Assembly (NCBI GenBank): GCA_027490555.1
Contig: JAIXXW010000289.1
Coordinates: 1 to 6,410, forward strand
Direction of reading: 5' to 3'
Source of the DNA: Comamonadaceae bacterium
GTDB taxonomy: Bacteria > Pseudomonadota > Gammaproteobacteria > Burkholderiales > Burkholderiaceae_C
Length of the DNA stretch: 6,410 nucleotides
Made by a program: the position numbers and the translations under genes. Shown piece by piece: positions 4,632-6,410 of the stretch. The stretch's first letter is position 1. Every line of letters begins with the position of its first letter. The notes under the pieces were generated by a model that did not search any database, was not told the origin of the DNA, and worked only from the letters and a program-made list of their open reading frames with translations.

Positions 4632-6410
4632 TCAAACCCTGAAACGCTCGGCCTGATGGCGCGTGGCATCGGCCAATTTGGACAATTCCATGACGGTGGC
4701 CGTGATTTCCTCTGAGGCCGAGGCATTGCTGCGCGAGATGCCGTCCAGGTTCATCAGGTTGTCATTGATTTCACGCACCGCACTGCTTTGCTCTTCGAGC
4801 GCCTGGGCGATGCGCATCAACATCTGATCTGTTTCCTGCGAGCCCAGCTCGATCTGGCTCATGTCATGGCTGACCTCTTTGACCGCCGACACGGCTTTGA
4901 CCGTGTCCAGCACCGCTTGCTGGACCAGCTGCGCAATTTCTTTCGAACTCTCGGCGCTGCTGACCGCCAGTTTACCCACCTCGTCGGCGACCACTGCAAA
5001 ACCTTTGCCGTGCTCACCGGCGCGGGCGGCTTCGATCGCAGCGTTCAAGGACAGCAAATTGGTTTTGTTGGCGATTTTTTCGATCACCTCGGTGATCTTG
5101 TTGATCTTTTCGGAATTGCTGGCAATGTTGTTCACCACCAAGACCATGTTTTCGATCTTGGACAAGCCTTCGCGCAAAACCTTCACGGATTGACGCGATT
5201 TTTGGCTGGCGATTTCGGTGTTTTGCGACACATCGGTCACCGACTCTGCGGTCTGTCGCACCGCGGTCGACACCTGTGAGATGGCGTGGGTTTGGCTTTG
5301 TGCACCATCTGAAATTTGTCCAATCGCCTGGCTGGTTTGGGCAGCCGCCGAAGCCACCTGGCGCGCATTCTGGTGGATGGCCCCGAAGGCTTTGGACAAG
5401 GCGTCGAGTGTGCTGTTGATGTTGTTCTTCAGCTTGTACAGATCGCCTTCACCGTGTGCGCCGACCCGGGCGGTCAGGTCACCGTTGGCCATCTTGTCCA
5501 GCACTTGCCCCACATCACCCAGCATGTCGCGCAAGGCCACAATCGTGGTTTGGGCTTGGCTTGCTGTGCGCTTGTACGCGCCTTGCGCCTGGATTTTCAT
5601 GTCCACAGAAAAATTGCCGTGACTCATGGCGCTCATCAACTGGTCCAGCCCATTCATGGTGTCACGCACACTGTCGACTGTGGTTTGCACCGCCGACATC
5701 ATGTCGCCCAGATCGCCCTGCAGGTGGACATCTGAGGTGGCTTCAAACTCACCTGCGGACAAACCCCGCAGTGCCGTATTGACCGAGCGGAAACTGGTTT
5801 GCAGGTTGTTCATCAGCAAATTGGCGGCTTCGGCGGTTTGGCCCACTTCGTCCTTGGACTGCACCGCGATGCGTTGGTCGAATCGCCCCGTCTTGGCGAT
5901 TTCGACAAATTTTTCTTTCATCAGCAGCAGGGGCTTCGCGATGCGCCGCCCTGCGATGTAGGCCACCAGCAAACCCAAAGAAACGGCCAACAGCAAAATA
6001 ATGGACTGCGTGCGTTTCATGAACTCCAGGTTGTGGACAAACTGGTCATGGGCATTGTTGGCCTTGATGCGGCTGACCGAAGTCACGCCTTGCAGCATGG
6101 TGATGGTTTGGTCATAACTGTCGTCTGCTGACTGCATCATCATGGCCCCGAGATTCGGGTCTGAGAGCGCTGCGTCAAAGGCATCGGTCACATTGGCCAG
6201 GTAGGTTTTGACCGGCTCGATCTGGATGGTTTTCTTGAGCTCCTCATCGGCATCGAACATCCGGACCAATTCGTCAAAGGCCTGCAAGCGCACCGTCATC
6301 AATTCTTTGGCGCGATCGGCTTGTTTCAAGGCAATCAGGGAGAAGCTGCGGTAGACCGCAGCTTGTGTCTGGTGCACCACCGATTGGAGCTCCTGCGCCG
6401 ACCGCTCGGC
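4632..6410 (-). CDS. Methyl-accepting chemotaxis protein with a poly-HAMP array (5' end outside window)
   Basis: A chemoreceptor that relays a signal through CheA/CheW to the flagellar motor or a related pathway. The frame stays open to the right edge (592 codons visible), so the true start, the first membrane helix and part of the sensor are missing; a GTG at 6380 is not a credible start. Numbering from the edge: residues 1-134 are a helical periplasmic sensor remnant, probably of four-helix-bundle type; 136-154 are the second membrane helix; 155-207 a canonical HAMP with DEVG; about 208-343 three more HAMP-like modules; 344-592 the cytoplasmic signalling coiled coil. The hairpin tip is unmistakable: NKTNLLSLNAAIEAARAGE, then GKGFAVVADEVGKLA (about 448-481). 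The protein ends QAERFRV with no NWETF-type CheR-binding pentapeptide. It is transcribed convergently to the operon and is probably unrelated in function. GC content is locally lower than in the operon. Confidence 0.95.
   Translation of the reverse strand, partial: AERSAQELQSVVHQTQAAVYRSFSLIALKQADRAKELMTVRLQAFDELVRMFDADEELKKTIQIEPVKTYLANVTDAFDAALSDPNLGAMMMQSADDSYDQTITMLQGVTSVSRIKANNAHDQFVHNLEFMKRTQSIILLLAVSLGLLVAYIAGRRIAKPLLLMKEKFVEIAKTGRFDQRIAVQSKDEVGQTAEAANLLMNNLQTSFRSVNTALRGLSAGEFEATSDVHLQGDLGDMMSAVQTTVDSVRDTMNGLDQLMSAMSHGNFSVDMKIQAQGAYKRTASQAQTTIVALRDMLGDVGQVLDKMANGDLTARVGAHGEGDLYKLKNNINSTLDALSKAFGAIHQNARQVASAAAQTSQAIGQISDGAQSQTHAISQVSTAVRQTAESVTDVSQNTEIASQKSRQSVKVLREGLSKIENMVLVVNNIASNSEKINKITEVIEKIANKTNLLSLNAAIEAARAGEHGKGFAVVADEVGKLAVSSAESSKEIAQLVQQAVLDTVKAVSAVKEVSHDMSQIELGSQETDQMLMRIAQALEEQSSAVREINDNLMNLDGISRSNASASEEITATVMELSKLADATRHQAERFRV

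Noticed and set aside
6378..6380. GTG start for the chemoreceptor gene
   Set aside because: The frame continues open to the window edge, and a start here would omit the first membrane helix and much of the sensor. The gene is cut by the window.

Overview
The window looks like the chromosome of a betaproteobacterium of the order Burkholderiales, most likely a Comamonadaceae member. This rests on its high GC content with frequent TTG/TTTG codons, and on a Bug-type (tripartite tricarboxylate transporter, TTT) periplasmic receptor, a family greatly expanded in that group. The taxonomic call is inference; there is no rRNA or other marker gene in the window.

Layout. Positions 4-35 hold a rho-independent terminator that closes a gene lying to the left of the window. 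From 157 to 4503 four genes run on the + strand with operon spacing: a TTT/Bug solute receptor (157-1131), a gamma-glutamyltransferase-like Ntn-hydrolase (1133-2755), an EamA/DMT ten-helix membrane transporter (2755-3660) and a short-chain dehydrogenase/reductase (SDR)-like protein (3703-4503). The gaps are 1 nt, a 1-nt overlap and 42 nt, so the first three are probably translationally coupled. A 128-bp convergent intergenic region (4504-4631) contains one perfect 9-bp inverted repeat. From 4632 to the right edge, on the - strand, lies a methyl-accepting chemotaxis protein whose N-terminus is cut off by the window.

How the genes may work together. The receptor binds a small organic solute in the periplasm. 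The hydrolase has no signal peptide and should act in the cytoplasm on an amide. The DMT protein would move a substrate or product across the inner membrane, and the SDR-like protein would bind a nucleotide cofactor. Both putative enzymes depart from textbook active sites. The GGT-like protein keeps the nucleophile Thr353 and the Gly-Gly oxyanion pair but lacks the usual glutamate-binding residues. The SDR lacks the Tyr-x-x-x-Lys pair. The operon therefore probably handles an unassigned amide-type compound rather than glutathione, but its substrate cannot be read from sequence alone.

The chemoreceptor has a canonical HAMP followed by three further HAMP-like modules in exact 45-residue register, which is the clearest unlisted structure in the window. 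I see no mobile element, CRISPR array, tRNA or rRNA.
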